DNA of 64,000 nt from CAYRWR01 sp964428015 (GCA_964428015.1 CAYRWR010000011.1:1-64000), one strand, 5' to 3'; positions 26,108 through 34,994 are shown, counted from the stretch's first letter. Notes: generated from the letters alone by a model not told the origin. Program-made: numbers and translations.

Positions 26108-26761
26108 ATGGAAAAGACACAAAAAAGTATAAAAATGGTTTCCATAGCTCTGTTAATTCAAACAGTCATCTGGCTGATTTTTACTATTATTTCAATGTCC
26201 GGAGTAAAATCAGATTGGAAAAATGCTGATTTTGTGCGTTGGGCCTCTCATCCCGACTTTTTTTTTACCATCAACTATATTAATGCCACTTTACTAACTC
26301 TTGTAGCGATTATTTTATTCACTTTAATGTTTAATTACTTTTATCAGAATCATAAAAATCCAGTAATGTTGTCTTTTGTATTTGTTCCCATTTATGGTTT
26401 ACTGAATATTGTGTGTTATTCCCTTCAAATTAATATTGTCCCAGCGGTCTCTCTGAATGCCTTAAATAACCCAGACATGTTATTTATTGCTTCACAATTG
26501 ATACAAGCCAATAATCAATCATTAATTGGATTTCTGAACGGTTTGGCCTATGCCATATTAGGTATCCCATCTATTATTTTTGGAACACTTATATTTAGAG
26601 AAAAGAAAAAACTGGCAGGTATTTTTCTGATTTCGAGTGGTTTCATGTCCATAATAGGTATAATAGGCTATATATTGGCTAATCAGATCCTTTCTACAGG
26701 TACAATGATAGGAGGCATAGCCTTTTTAATGTTCTTAATTTTTTCCTCAATAGAATTCTGA
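26108..26761 (+). CDS. integral membrane protein, DUF4386-like
   Basis: 217 residues with six hydrophobic helices and few charges. Helix 1 is SIALLIQTVIWLIFTIIS; the end is IGGIAFLMFLIFSS. The layout recalls DUF4386-type membrane proteins, but this is a weak match by eye. The frame opens earlier at 26060; the ATG at 26108 has GGAG about 9 nt upstream and begins a usual short basic N-terminus (MEKTQKSIK). AT-rich compared with carB and the GH13 gene. Confidence 0.55.
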   Translation: MEKTQKSIKMVSIALLIQTVIWLIFTIISMSGVKSDWKNADFVRWASHPDFFFTINYINATLLTLVAIILFTLMFNYFYQNHKNPVMLSFVFVPIYGLLNIVCYSLQINIVPAVSLNALNNPDMLFIASQLIQANNQSLIGFLNGLAYAILGIPSIIFGTLIFREKKKLAGIFLISSGFMSIIGIIGYILANQILSTGTMIGGIAFLMFLIFSSIEF

Positions 26762-26809
26762 TCTATATGCATATACTCAAACTAGGTATACCGGTATGTG
26801 GGAGAAAAA

Positions 26810-27511
26810 ATGAATATACGCAAAAATGTATTTCTAATCATTCTGGTATTGTTGTGGAGTTGCACTCTGATTATTTCCGGTAATCCAATTTTTGCCAATA
26901 CCTACCAGGATATTATCAGTTATTGTCCTGATCTGAATCTTTCTCTGCAAAAGTATGCAGCCGATCAAATTCCGTTGTTTTACAATCCTATGGAAAATTA
27001 CAGATTGTCTTATTCTCAGTTGTCTATTCTTCCCATTGAGGAAACTATTGAGTCCCAGGATTTGGCGGCTTTATTTCAGAAGGTTATGGGAGATGATTTC
27101 CAGACGATGTGGGCACAGGGACTGCTCCTGGCTTGCAGAGATGACTGCCCCTATAAAAATATGTATTTTGTGCACCGAAAAAAAAACTCATATAGCATAT
27201 TCAGTTTTAATGACTGGAACGGTATGCTGGAAAAAGAAAACTGGGCTTTCAGCAGCAAATTACAAAAAGAATACTTTGCTCTGGTATTCAATATGTTCTT
27301 CCAGGACAGGAGCCGTTTCTCTACCGCATGGTGGGCCGAACCTACCCAGGTGAATATAATAAAGCTTGAAACTAATTTTTCAGTCACCCTGGCTGTATCT
27401 AAAAAGCACTGGAACTGGTACAATCAGGAAACAGATATGGTTCATAGAAAAGCTGAAATAAGTGCAGATTTCCAGGGAAGGATAGCTTCTATCCGGCTGG
27501 TGCAACCCTGA
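26810..27511 (+). CDS. exported protein of unknown function
   Basis: 233 residues. Hydrophobic N-terminus (VFLIILVLLWSCTLIISG) is a signal peptide, possibly a lipoprotein (Cys17). The mature part is rich in Tyr, Trp and Phe (DDFQTMWAQGLLLACRDDC; WWAEPTQVNIIKLETNFS). No family recognised. GGGAG sits 5 nt before the ATG at 26810; a GTG four codons earlier is the alternative. It follows the membrane-protein gene by 48 nt, so probably the same transcript. Confidence 0.6.
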   Translation: MNIRKNVFLIILVLLWSCTLIISGNPIFANTYQDIISYCPDLNLSLQKYAADQIPLFYNPMENYRLSYSQLSILPIEETIESQDLAALFQKVMGDDFQTMWAQGLLLACRDDCPYKNMYFVHRKKNSYSIFSFNDWNGMLEKENWAFSSKLQKEYFALVFNMFFQDRSRFSTAWWAEPTQVNIIKLETNFSVTLAVSKKHWNWYNQETDMVHRKAEISADFQGRIASIRLVQP

Positions 27512-27632
27512 GTATCTGGCTGAATTATTTACCTCTGCTAATAGTTACAAGGGAGAAAACCCCATTAACTCTTCTAAAACAAACTAATGAAATATTTATA
27601 ATTTCAGGCCGACAGTTCCTGTTGCGCTGGAT

Positions 27633-28751
27633 TCAAGGATTAATCTGAATCCAGTTGCTGGCATTATAGAGAGTTCCACTCCCCAGCTGTCCATTTAAAT
27701 TGTATCCTGTTGCCCATAATGTGCCGTTATCTTTCAATATAAAACTATGGTAAAAATTTATAAAAATGTCTTTAACCCCGGAACCCACTTCTATCCAGGA
27801 ATTGGTAGTCTGAGTAGTCCCGTTGCCCAATTCTCCTACATCATTCAAACCAGTGGCCCATAGGGTGCCGTCATTTTTTACAGCCAAACTATGCGCGGCA
27901 CCTACAGAAAAACTCCGGATACTATTTAGAACCTGGGTCCAATTGGAGAGGTCGGTGTTGTCACCTGTCCCCAGTTGTCCGTTTTCGTTTCTACCCGCGG
28001 CCCATAGGGTGCCGTCATATTTCATGGCCATACTAAAATATGCCCCGCAGTCAATGCTTTTTACCGCATTCAATACCTGAGTCCAGTTGCTCCTATCCTG
28101 TCCTGTACCGGTACCCAGCTGCCCGAATTCGTTGTAGCCGGTAGCAAACAGAGAGTCATCGTTTTTCAAGGCCAGACTGTGATATTGGCCGGCAGCCATA
28201 CTGCGCACATCACTTAATACCTGTATCCAGATCACTGAATCCTGGAGAGTGCCGTTGCCAAATCCGCCCCCGCCATTGTACCCCGTAGCCCATAGGGTAC
28301 CGTCTGTCTTGAGAGCCAGGCTATGCATATAGCCCGCGGCTATCCCCTTGACCCCGGTCAATACCACAGACCAGTTACTGATGCCGGCCCGGTTGCCGTT
28401 TCCCAGCTCCGCGTTTTGATTGTATCCTGTAGCCCATAAACTTCCGTCCGTCTTGAGAGCCAGACTATGCTTAAAGCCTGCCGAGATATCCTTCACCCCG
28501 GTCAGCACCAGTATCCAGTTGCTGGTGTTTATGTCATCTCCATCTCCAAATTCACCCACATCATTTTGTCCGGTAGCCCAGAGACTACCATCATTTTTCA
28601 GTACCAGGCTGTGATTTCGGGCTGGTGCTACTTTTACTATAGAGGGTGCCTGGTCAGACTCTGACAAGGGGCTACACCCCACCCCCACAACACTGTATAC
28701 TCCTAAGCTAAAAAGTAGTACTCTTTTGATAAAAACTGTTTTTCCTGACAT
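27633..28751 (-). CDS. RCC1-repeat beta-propeller lipoprotein
   Basis: 372 residues. Lipobox VGVGC (Cys26), then seven RCC1-type repeats of about 47 residues, each with 'HSLALKTDGTLWATGYN...GQLGNG...W'. Examples: HSLALKTDGSLWATGYN and HSLAVKNDGTLWATGLN. Repeats of this kind form a seven-bladed propeller used in protein-protein binding; bacterial versions are exported or surface proteins. Function here unknown. The repeats are highly alike at DNA level, so unequal recombination could change copy number. Its upstream region carries the operator shared with the CBM21-like gene at 30037. Confidence 0.85.
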   Translation of the reverse strand: MSGKTVFIKRVLLFSLGVYSVVGVGCSPLSESDQAPSIVKVAPARNHSLVLKNDGSLWATGQNDVGEFGDGDDINTSNWILVLTGVKDISAGFKHSLALKTDGSLWATGYNQNAELGNGNRAGISNWSVVLTGVKGIAAGYMHSLALKTDGTLWATGYNGGGGFGNGTLQDSVIWIQVLSDVRSMAAGQYHSLALKNDDSLFATGYNEFGQLGTGTGQDRSNWTQVLNAVKSIDCGAYFSMAMKYDGTLWAAGRNENGQLGTGDNTDLSNWTQVLNSIRSFSVGAAHSLAVKNDGTLWATGLNDVGELGNGTTQTTNSWIEVGSGVKDIFINFYHSFILKDNGTLWATGYNLNGQLGSGTLYNASNWIQINP

Positions 28752-28850
28752 GTTAATTCTCCTCTTAGAAATAGATATTTCTAAATAAAAATAAAACTTA
28801 CTGATTCACCGCAGTGCATAATACAGTAAATAACAGATAATTTTATTGAA

Positions 28851-28883
28851 AACATAGACGTTAGACAATAGTACTTTAGTACC
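28851..28883 (-). promoter_or_regulatory. operator-like site plus -10 box, RCC1 lipoprotein gene
   Basis: CAATAGTACTTTAGTACC (28866-28883) contains GTAC-N4-GTAC. On the minus strand the site is followed after exactly 9 bp by TATGTT (28856-28851), a -10 candidate. The same site with one mismatch and the same 9-bp spacing stands before the gene at 30037. A -35 hexamer is not evident, so activation by a bound regulator is likely. Confidence 0.6.
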
Positions 28884-28952
28884 GGGTGCCATAAAATAGA
28901 TGAACTTATTATTAAATCTTTCGAGACCCTGAGCAGGGCTGCATGAAAACCT

Positions 28953-29876
28953 TTAACCTGACTCTATATCACAGGCATAACGAGCCTGCTGCTTGATCCA
29001 TTGTATAAACTCCATTCTGGATTGCACTCCAGCTTTGCGATAGATATTGTAAAGATGATTTTTCACGGTTTGAGTAGATATACCTGCTTTGTCAGCAATA
29101 TCTTTATTGGAAAGATACCGGTAAAGAAACCGGATTATCTCTCTTTCTTTATCGGTAAAATCAGTGACTCTAAAGGCATCCGTCAGTTTTACAGGCTTAT
29201 CTTTATGAATTCTGGAAATAAATTTGATAGTAAAGACAATGTTTAAGATGTTTATCAGGTATACTGGGGCGCAGCCGGCAGGATTTTTGAGATCAATAAC
29301 AAAGGCATACAGTAAATCCCGTAATATCCAAAGTGGTATGGATAGTCCCAATACGATAAAAATCCCGTTTGCATAGGCTCTCAATTCCGGGTATTCTATG
29401 TTTTTTTTATGCACTGCCAGCAATATCCATAAGGAAAGGGCTAAGGCATAGGCTATACCTTTTAAAAGGTAGGTCTCCCAGGAGAGAGTCCACCCCCAGG
29501 CCATCTGAATAATTTTAAAGGCAAAGACCAGTATCAGGACAGAACTATATAATAAAATAGTTGGGGCTTTTAATCGTTTTTCCAGTATCCTAAACACAAA
29601 AAAGCATCCGGATAAAACCTGGGATGCCACGGCTAATTTAATGATAAAAATAAACATCTCCTGAAACAGGGGCGACAGAGAAGTTGCTTTAAACAACATC
29701 AAAGATTGAAACAGGATGACTGTAAAAAAAGCCAGCATGTAAAGAAGAATATATAAGATCAGGGCTTTTTTCTGCCGCACAAAATACACAGCCAGTAATA
29801 TTATGGCTGGGTATCCCGCCGCAAATGACAGAATATAGAAGAAATACATGATTTTGAGGAATAATTCCTGATCCAT
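28953..29876 (-). CDS. membrane-bound LuxR-type transcriptional regulator
   Basis: 307 residues. About seven hydrophobic helices (residues 10-235) form a membrane sensor. A cytoplasmic C-terminal LuxR/NarL helix-turn-helix (about 240-298) follows: FTDKEREIIRFLYRYLSNKD, then IADKAGISTQTVKNHLYNIY and RKAGVQSRMEF. No receiver domain, so it should be a one-component regulator sensing a membrane or external signal. It lies between two lipoprotein genes that share an inverted-repeat site at the same promoter position, the most likely targets. Own promoter at 29906. Confidence 0.82.
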   Translation of the reverse strand: MDQELFLKIMYFFYILSFAAGYPAIILLAVYFVRQKKALILYILLYMLAFFTVILFQSLMLFKATSLSPLFQEMFIFIIKLAVASQVLSGCFFVFRILEKRLKAPTILLYSSVLILVFAFKIIQMAWGWTLSWETYLLKGIAYALALSLWILLAVHKKNIEYPELRAYANGIFIVLGLSIPLWILRDLLYAFVIDLKNPAGCAPVYLINILNIVFTIKFISRIHKDKPVKLTDAFRVTDFTDKEREIIRFLYRYLSNKDIADKAGISTQTVKNHLYNIYRKAGVQSRMEFIQWIKQQARYACDIESG

Positions 29877-29905
29877 ACACTCACCATAAATATTAATTAT
29901 AAAAA

Positions 29906-29935
29906 ATTATAGTTTATGTTATTCCTCTATGTCAA
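29906..29935 (-). promoter_or_regulatory. promoter of the LuxR-type regulator gene
   Basis: Minus strand: TTGACA (29935-29930), 18 bp, TATAAT (29911-29906). Consensus hexamers, unlike the promoters of its presumed targets. Confidence 0.75.
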
Positions 29936-29972
29936 GAAAGCAGTCATGCTCCTTTATATAAAATCTTTCCAT

Positions 29973-30013
29973 AAAAAAACCGTCTCCCGGATTATCCGAA
30001 AGACGGTTTTTCT
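29973..30013 (-). terminator. terminator of the CBM21-like lipoprotein gene
   Basis: AAACCGTCT/AGACGGTTT stem with an inner CGGATTATCCG hairpin, followed on the minus strand by seven T. 24 nt past the stop at 30037; it isolates that gene from the LuxR gene. Confidence 0.85.
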
Positions 30014-30036
30014 TCTTTCAACGCAGGGCTTTTTAT

Positions 30037-30957
30037 CTACTTTATAAATGAACCACTGGTAAATTTTAAAGTGTAATCTGACGTAAAGTTATTATCCCAG
30101 TATTGGGCATTGTGGTTGAGATCCTTATAATATACGGCGAATTTGATATCTTTTCCTGTATATGTCCTCTCAGAATCGATATTGACATTCCAGTATTCCA
30201 CCAAATCCGCACCCATAGAAGAAGTATAACTATACGTACCGTCATAATCATACCAATTCACCCCGCCATCAAAGGAAATGTGCAGTCCCACTTTTTTGGT
30301 GGGGCCCAGATTTTCTACAGCGATTTTAGCCGTAATGTGATAGGTAGTCAGAGAGGCTCCATAGTAGGAATAGTTGTAGTTTTTATTTTCTGCCGAGATC
30401 AGACCGACTTTTCCTCCCACGGCTCCTCTGGACCAGCCTGTACTTGAGCTGTAGGCCTGAACTTTGTAGTTTTGAGTATCACTTAATTTATCCCAGAAAG
30501 TCCCAAAATCATTAACGTATTTAACCACAAATTCCACGCTTGTCTTACTCAGACTAGCCTGATAGGTAGAAAATACTCCATTGTCCATTAATAAGGTAGC
30601 CGCTTTGAATTTCCAGGTGCTGCCATCGTTGTACCAGATGCCCACAATACGGGTGGAAGCTTTTCCCAGATTGCGAACATGAATCTGAAAAGTGGTACCT
30701 GATGTGTAATAAATGTAGGGGACGGCATCGACAAGTCGAACCGGGGCTTTTAGCCAACTGGATGGTATATAATAGCCCACTTTAGACCAATCAACCTTGT
30801 CTATAAAGCTGGTTGTGAGAGATAACCCCTCGCCGGAAGCGGAAGGCTCAGAAATAACTTCACTGTTATACTCCTGAGTGGAGTTTTCAGGCAAAGCGGA
30901 ACAAGCCCCTAAGATCACTAATGTCACTGCCAGCACCGACCATGCAAATTTTTTCAT
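30037..30957 (-). CDS. lipoprotein with two CBM21-like domains
   Basis: 306 residues. Lipobox LGAC (Cys19). Two strand-rich modules follow. Module 1 (about 80-175): FQIHVRNLGKASTRIVGIWY and a closing FWDKLSDTQNY. Module 2 (about 195-300): IAVENLGPTKKVGLHISFDG, WYDYDGTY, then FAVYYKDLNHNAQYWDNN. The 'xVxNL...K.VGI..DG..W...YWDNN...Y' pattern is that of starch/glycogen-binding CBM21 domains, here more divergent than in the protein at 12560. Likely surface glycan binding. Carries the shared operator upstream, its own terminator downstream. AAGGAGG precedes the ATG. Confidence 0.7.
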   Translation of the reverse strand: MKKFAWSVLAVTLVILGACSALPENSTQEYNSEVISEPSASGEGLSLTTSFIDKVDWSKVGYYIPSSWLKAPVRLVDAVPYIYYTSGTTFQIHVRNLGKASTRIVGIWYNDGSTWKFKAATLLMDNGVFSTYQASLSKTSVEFVVKYVNDFGTFWDKLSDTQNYKVQAYSSSTGWSRGAVGGKVGLISAENKNYNYSYYGASLTTYHITAKIAVENLGPTKKVGLHISFDGGVNWYDYDGTYSYTSSMGADLVEYWNVNIDSERTYTGKDIKFAVYYKDLNHNAQYWDNNFTSDYTLKFTSGSFIK

Positions 30958-31025
30958 AAAATAATCCTCCTTTTTTTAATCAAATCCTTCACCTGCGTTG
31001 ATTAATGTGCTACAAGGTTAATGGT

Positions 31026-31058
31026 AAAATACCGGAGTTGCAATAGTACTTTGGTACC
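31026..31058 (-). promoter_or_regulatory. operator-like site plus -10 box, CBM21-like gene
   Basis: CAATAGTACTTTGGTACC (31041-31058), minus-strand -10 TATTTT (31031-31026) after exactly 9 bp, about 68 nt before the ATG at 30957. Differs at one base from the site at 28866. The -10 lies within a GGTAAAATACC palindrome (31023-31033). Confidence 0.6.
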
Positions 31059-31259
31059 AATGGCCTCAAAGTGGTTTCTGAGAGTGAAAATTATTCTATG
31101 TTCCATATCCACAGGAGTTTATTTAAAAAAAGAAGTGTTCTTTTTAAAAAACCGTTATTCAATCTGATTAAAAAGGTTTAATGTGCAGCCATCACCCCCC
31201 GGACTTGCGTAACCGCATTGTCTGCTATAAAATATTCTATCATGCATTAAGGAAAGACT

Positions 31260-31928
31260 ATGCTTCAAATCAGGCAGTTGGACAAATCCTACCGTATCGC
31301 CGGAAAGAAACGGCCCGTTCTGCATACTCTGGATCTGGATATACAACCGGGTGAGATCGTAGCCATCACCGGCAAATCCGGCTGCGGCAAGACCACTCTG
31401 CTCAATATTATCGCAGGGCTTACCGTACCCAGTCATGGCACCCTGACTTTTCAGGGACGAAATATGATCTATGCTTTTGACAGCCTGATTTCCCGATTCC
31501 GCAACCGGCATCTGGGTTTTATCTTCCAAACTTTTAAACTGCTGGATAATCACACAGTTCAGAACAACATCCTGCTAGCCGCCCGTATCCGGGGTAGAGT
31601 GGACAAAGCCATACATGAGCGTATGGTGAATCTACTGGAACGCCTGGGTATACCTGAATATCTGCACACCAGGGTCGGCCTCCTGTCGGGGGGGCAAAAA
31701 CAGCGCGTAGCCATAGCCCGGGCTCTGATCAATGATCCCGACCTGATCCTGGCGGATGAACCCACCGCCAATCTGGACAAAGATACCTCCATCGAAATCT
31801 TTAAAATACTGGAAACCCTGAGAAAAGAAGGAAAAGCTATACTGATTGTGACCCACAAGGACTATATGCTGAAAAAAGCTGACCGGGTTTACCATATGAT
31901 TGACGGCCGTTTGGAGGCAGGGAAATGA
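31260..31928 (+). CDS. ABC transporter ATPase, MacB/LolD type
   Basis: 222-residue ATP-binding subunit. Walker A GKSGCGKTT, Q-loop FIFQTFKLLD, signature LSGGQKQR, Walker B LILADEPTANLD, H-loop VTHK. The length and the 'ADEPTANLD' wording place it with MacB/LolD/FtsE-type ATPases that work with FtsX-like permeases in export or lipoprotein release. It overlaps the permease gene by 4 bp (ATGA). AAGGA precedes the ATG. Confidence 0.9.
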   Translation: MLQIRQLDKSYRIAGKKRPVLHTLDLDIQPGEIVAITGKSGCGKTTLLNIIAGLTVPSHGTLTFQGRNMIYAFDSLISRFRNRHLGFIFQTFKLLDNHTVQNNILLAARIRGRVDKAIHERMVNLLERLGIPEYLHTRVGLLSGGQKQRVAIARALINDPDLILADEPTANLDKDTSIEIFKILETLRKEGKAILIVTHKDYMLKKADRVYHMIDGRLEAGK

Positions 31929-33226
31929 AGCTTATTATTCAATTCCTGCAATGGATATGGCAGAGAACCTTATTAGTACTCAAAGAACTGCGTTCCAGCC
32001 CTTTTACTACCCTGATTGTCCTGCTGGTTGTATCCGCAGGGGTGCTGGGCTCGGGTATCTTACAAGTCATAGGTACCAATTATAATACTTATTTCAAAAA
32101 GACCCTGGAAAAATTTCCTCCCAACAGCATCGTAGTGACCCCAGGCAAGAAAACCGGTAAACCGGATACCCCCATTTCAGAAAAAGATCTGGTAAAAATC
32201 AACCGGCTTCCCGGAGTTAAAATCACCCACCCCTTTATGGACCTCAACATACCCATTCAAGTCCGTATTTCACTACCCCCATTGTTATTCGGTAAAAATG
32301 CCGGCTACCGCAGCGATCTGGTTGCCATTGGTGTACCTTTTTCCCTGATCAAGTCTGATCTGGAACCGGCAGAGAGAAAAAAATGGCTGGGCTGGACTAC
32401 CAACCAGGAAGTACCCCTGATGGTCCCCCGGAAACTGGTATCTGATGTAGTGGAGCTGATGCTGAGATCCAATAATATGCCCAGTATCAATCCCAATTTA
32501 TTTATTGGCTACAAAGGCACTCTGCTTTTTGGTATTTCCAGCTTCAAACAACTGCCGAACTATCAGACTCTTCCGGCACGTCTGGTGGCTTTCTCTGACG
32601 CGGTGGAGGATACCGCTCTTATTCTTCCTCTGAGCGTAGTGAAAGAGTACAATAAACGATTTCTGGGAGAAGAAAAAGCCTCCCAATATAGTCATGTAAT
32701 AGTGGAAGTAGAATCACACCTCACCCTTCTGGAAGTGAATACAGCTATACGTAAACTAGGTTATAATACCGAAGTAGGCACGGGTGAGAGCAAACGTCTC
32801 CTGCAAATGCAGGGAGCTGTCAATCAGTTCGTGGCAGTGATTACCACTATAGTACTGATACTGGCCATCATTGCCATCGCTTTCTCCTCCGTTATTGCCA
32901 CATTACAAAGGGTCGATTACTTCCGAATCCTGAGGGTCATTGGAGCTTCCAATTTATTCCTGACTTTCACCATTTTTATAAAGGCTGCCTTAATCGGTCT
33001 TGCCGGGGCTGGATTGGGGCTTTTTCTGGTAAACCGCCTGCCCGGGATGGCCTCCCAGTATCTGGGCAATATCAGTGATTTCCTCAGTTTGCCCGGTTTT
33101 ACCATAAACCCCTACCTGGGTCAAAAAGCATCACGTAAAATTCTGCAGCTGGGAATTCTCATACCCCTGTTATCAACCATTCCAGCTCTATTTATCCTCT
33201 ATGTTAAAGGATTAAATCGGGATTAA
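31925..33226 (+). CDS. FtsX/MacB-like ABC permease
   Basis: 433 residues. One N-terminal membrane helix (TTLIVLLVVSAGVLGSGIL), a large periplasmic domain (about 60-300), then three helices (FVAVITTIVLILAIIAIAF, FIKAALIGLAGAGLGLFLV, LGILIPLLSTIPALFIL). This is the four-helix FtsX/MacB topology. The LQRVDYFRILRVIGAS stretch is the usual cytoplasmic coupling loop. It partners the ATPase just upstream; substrate unknown, possibly lipoprotein or peptide export. Confidence 0.85.
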   Translation: MKLIIQFLQWIWQRTLLVLKELRSSPFTTLIVLLVVSAGVLGSGILQVIGTNYNTYFKKTLEKFPPNSIVVTPGKKTGKPDTPISEKDLVKINRLPGVKITHPFMDLNIPIQVRISLPPLLFGKNAGYRSDLVAIGVPFSLIKSDLEPAERKKWLGWTTNQEVPLMVPRKLVSDVVELMLRSNNMPSINPNLFIGYKGTLLFGISSFKQLPNYQTLPARLVAFSDAVEDTALILPLSVVKEYNKRFLGEEKASQYSHVIVEVESHLTLLEVNTAIRKLGYNTEVGTGESKRLLQMQGAVNQFVAVITTIVLILAIIAIAFSSVIATLQRVDYFRILRVIGASNLFLTFTIFIKAALIGLAGAGLGLFLVNRLPGMASQYLGNISDFLSLPGFTINPYLGQKASRKILQLGILIPLLSTIPALFILYVKGLNRD

Positions 33227-33227
33227 G

Positions 33228-33256
33228 TTGCCGAATTCCCTGTAAAACACTATAAT
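33228..33256 (+). promoter_or_regulatory. promoter of the ABC-2 exporter genes
   Basis: TTGCCG (33228-33233), 17 bp, TATAAT (33251-33256). It starts 2 nt after the stop of the preceding permease gene, so the two ABC modules can be transcribed separately. Confidence 0.75.
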
Positions 33257-33283
33257 TATTACACATAGTTGTAAGGAATAGTA

Positions 33284-34216
33284 ATGAAAGAAATTGTACT
33301 CAAAGCAGAAAATGTGAACAAGAGTTATGATGACCTCCATGCAGTTAAAAACCTGTCCTTTGAGGTAGAGTCCTCGATATGCTTTGGCCTGCTCGGGCCC
33401 AATGGCGCTGGAAAGACCACCATGATGAAAATGGTATATTCAAAAGCGGTACAGGATAAGGTAAATAGCGGTAAAATTTCCGTATTCGGTATGGATCCCC
33501 GGCACGAAGAACTGGATATCAAATATATCTCCGGAGTTGTTCCCCAGGATAACAACCTGGATACAGAACTAAACGTCTGGCAAAATCTCTATCTGTACAG
33601 TAAATTTTATAATCTTCCTAAAAAAGAGGCTGACAGAAGAATCAAGGAACTACTGGAATTCATGGAAATAGCCGACAAGAAAGACGCCAAGATAATGGAA
33701 TTATCCGGTGGCATGAAACGGCGTCTCATCATCGCACGGGCGTTGATCAATAATCCCCGGCTCCTGATCCTGGACGAACCCACCACTGGGCTGGACCCGC
33801 AGGTCCGTCACCTCATCTGGGATAAATTACGCAAACTGAAAAAACAGGGGGTCACTATCCTGCTGACCACCCATTATATGGAAGAAGCCTACCAGATTTG
33901 CGACAGACTGATCATCATGCATAAAGGCGAAAAAGTTATGGAAGGAGTACCCAGTACTCTGCTCAAAGAGAATATAGAGCGCTATGTGCTGGAAGTGATG
34001 AACAAAGAGCACCTGCCTAAATTAAAGAAAGCTATTAAAGGCAAGTCCATTCGAATGGATGAAACCCATGAAATACTGCTCCTCTACTGTGACCAGATGG
34101 ATGTCCTGGAAAAGATCACTGAAACCCTGCTGCCGGGAGAACACTACCTGCGCCAATCCAACCTGGAAGACCTCTTCCTGAAAACTACCGGGAGGACCCT
34201 CGTTGAAGGACAATAA
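33284..34216 (+). CDS. ABC-2 type exporter ATPase (NodI/DrrA-like)
   Basis: 310 residues. Walker A GPNGAGKTT, Q-loop VVPQDNNLD, signature LSGGMKRR, Walker B LLILDEPTTGLDPQ, H-loop TTHYMEEA. 'DNNLDxEL' and the C-terminal regulatory extension of about 80 residues fit the NodI/DrrA class, which exports lipids, oligosaccharides or antibiotics. AAGGA precedes the ATG. Followed by its permease gene after 4 nt. Confidence 0.9.
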   Translation: MKEIVLKAENVNKSYDDLHAVKNLSFEVESSICFGLLGPNGAGKTTMMKMVYSKAVQDKVNSGKISVFGMDPRHEELDIKYISGVVPQDNNLDTELNVWQNLYLYSKFYNLPKKEADRRIKELLEFMEIADKKDAKIMELSGGMKRRLIIARALINNPRLLILDEPTTGLDPQVRHLIWDKLRKLKKQGVTILLTTHYMEEAYQICDRLIIMHKGEKVMEGVPSTLLKENIERYVLEVMNKEHLPKLKKAIKGKSIRMDETHEILLLYCDQMDVLEKITETLLPGEHYLRQSNLEDLFLKTTGRTLVEGQ

Positions 34217-34220
34217 AACC

Positions 34221-34994
34221 ATGCATCCGCCCTTTTTAGCCCGGATATTCAGTATCTGGTACCGGCACTTTAGAGTCTATTCCTCTTCTCTGATCTCTAA
34301 TGCTCTGCCCCCCTTTCTGGAGCCGTTGATCTTTTTGTTCGGTATTGGTTTGGGCTTAGGGGGTCGAATTGGTGCTATCCAGGGCATCCCCTATGAACAA
34401 TTTCTGGCTGCGGGACTTTTGGTCACCAGCTCCATGTATACCGCGGCTTTTGAATGTTCCTACGGGACCTTCATCCGCCTGGAATTTGACAAGGTCTATG
34501 ACGGCATGCTGGGTTCACCGATTTCAGCCACTGACCTTTTACTGGGAGAGATCCTGTGGGCAGGGACCAAGGGATTATTCTTTTCACTGGCAGTGCTGAT
34601 CATGGTATTTGTATTCGGCATGCTGCCTTTCACCCCTCTGCTCCTGCTCAGTCCCATCGTAGGTTTTTTTACCGGGGTGATGTTCGGGGTGCTGTCTCTG
34701 TTTGTCACTTCCCTGGTCAAAAATATCAATCACTTTAACTTTTATTTTACCGGTTTCCTTTCTCCCATGTTTTTCTTTACCGGGGTGGTCTTTCCCATAG
34801 AAGAGCTGCCGCTGCCCGCTCTCCGTGCTCTGGCTGAAGTTTTTCCCCTCACTCATGCTGTACGCCTGGTCCGGGTTCTCATCCAGAAGGATTTTACGTT
34901 GACTCATTTCCTGAGCATAGTGTATATTTTTGTCTTTATTGCAGTAGTGGGTTGGATCGCGATTCGCAGACTGCACCGTCGGCTCATAGATTAG
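34221..34994 (+). CDS. ABC-2 type exporter permease (NodJ-like)
   Basis: 257 residues with six membrane helices, the ABC-2 permease layout: GIGLGLGGRIG loop, 'YEQFLAAGLLV', 'MFFFTGVVFPIEELP' and 'FPLTHAVRLVR'. These stretches mark the NodJ/DrrB branch. Works with the ATPase upstream. An in-frame TTG at 34203 preceded by GGGAGG is a possible alternative start overlapping the ATPase gene; the ATG at 34221 with AAGGA is preferred. Its stop codon overlaps the stop of the convergent yggU gene. Confidence 0.87.
   Translation: MHPPFLARIFSIWYRHFRVYSSSLISNALPPFLEPLIFLFGIGLGLGGRIGAIQGIPYEQFLAAGLLVTSSMYTAAFECSYGTFIRLEFDKVYDGMLGSPISATDLLLGEILWAGTKGLFFSLAVLIMVFVFGMLPFTPLLLLSPIVGFFTGVMFGVLSLFVTSLVKNINHFNFYFTGFLSPMFFFTGVVFPIEELPLPALRALAEVFPLTHAVRLVRVLIQKDFTLTHFLSIVYIFVFIAVVGWIAIRRLHRRLID

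Noticed and set aside
27633..28751. CRISPR-like periodicity in the RCC1 gene
   Set aside because: The roughly 140-bp period comes from coding RCC1 repeats; no short identical repeats with unique spacers were seen anywhere in the window.
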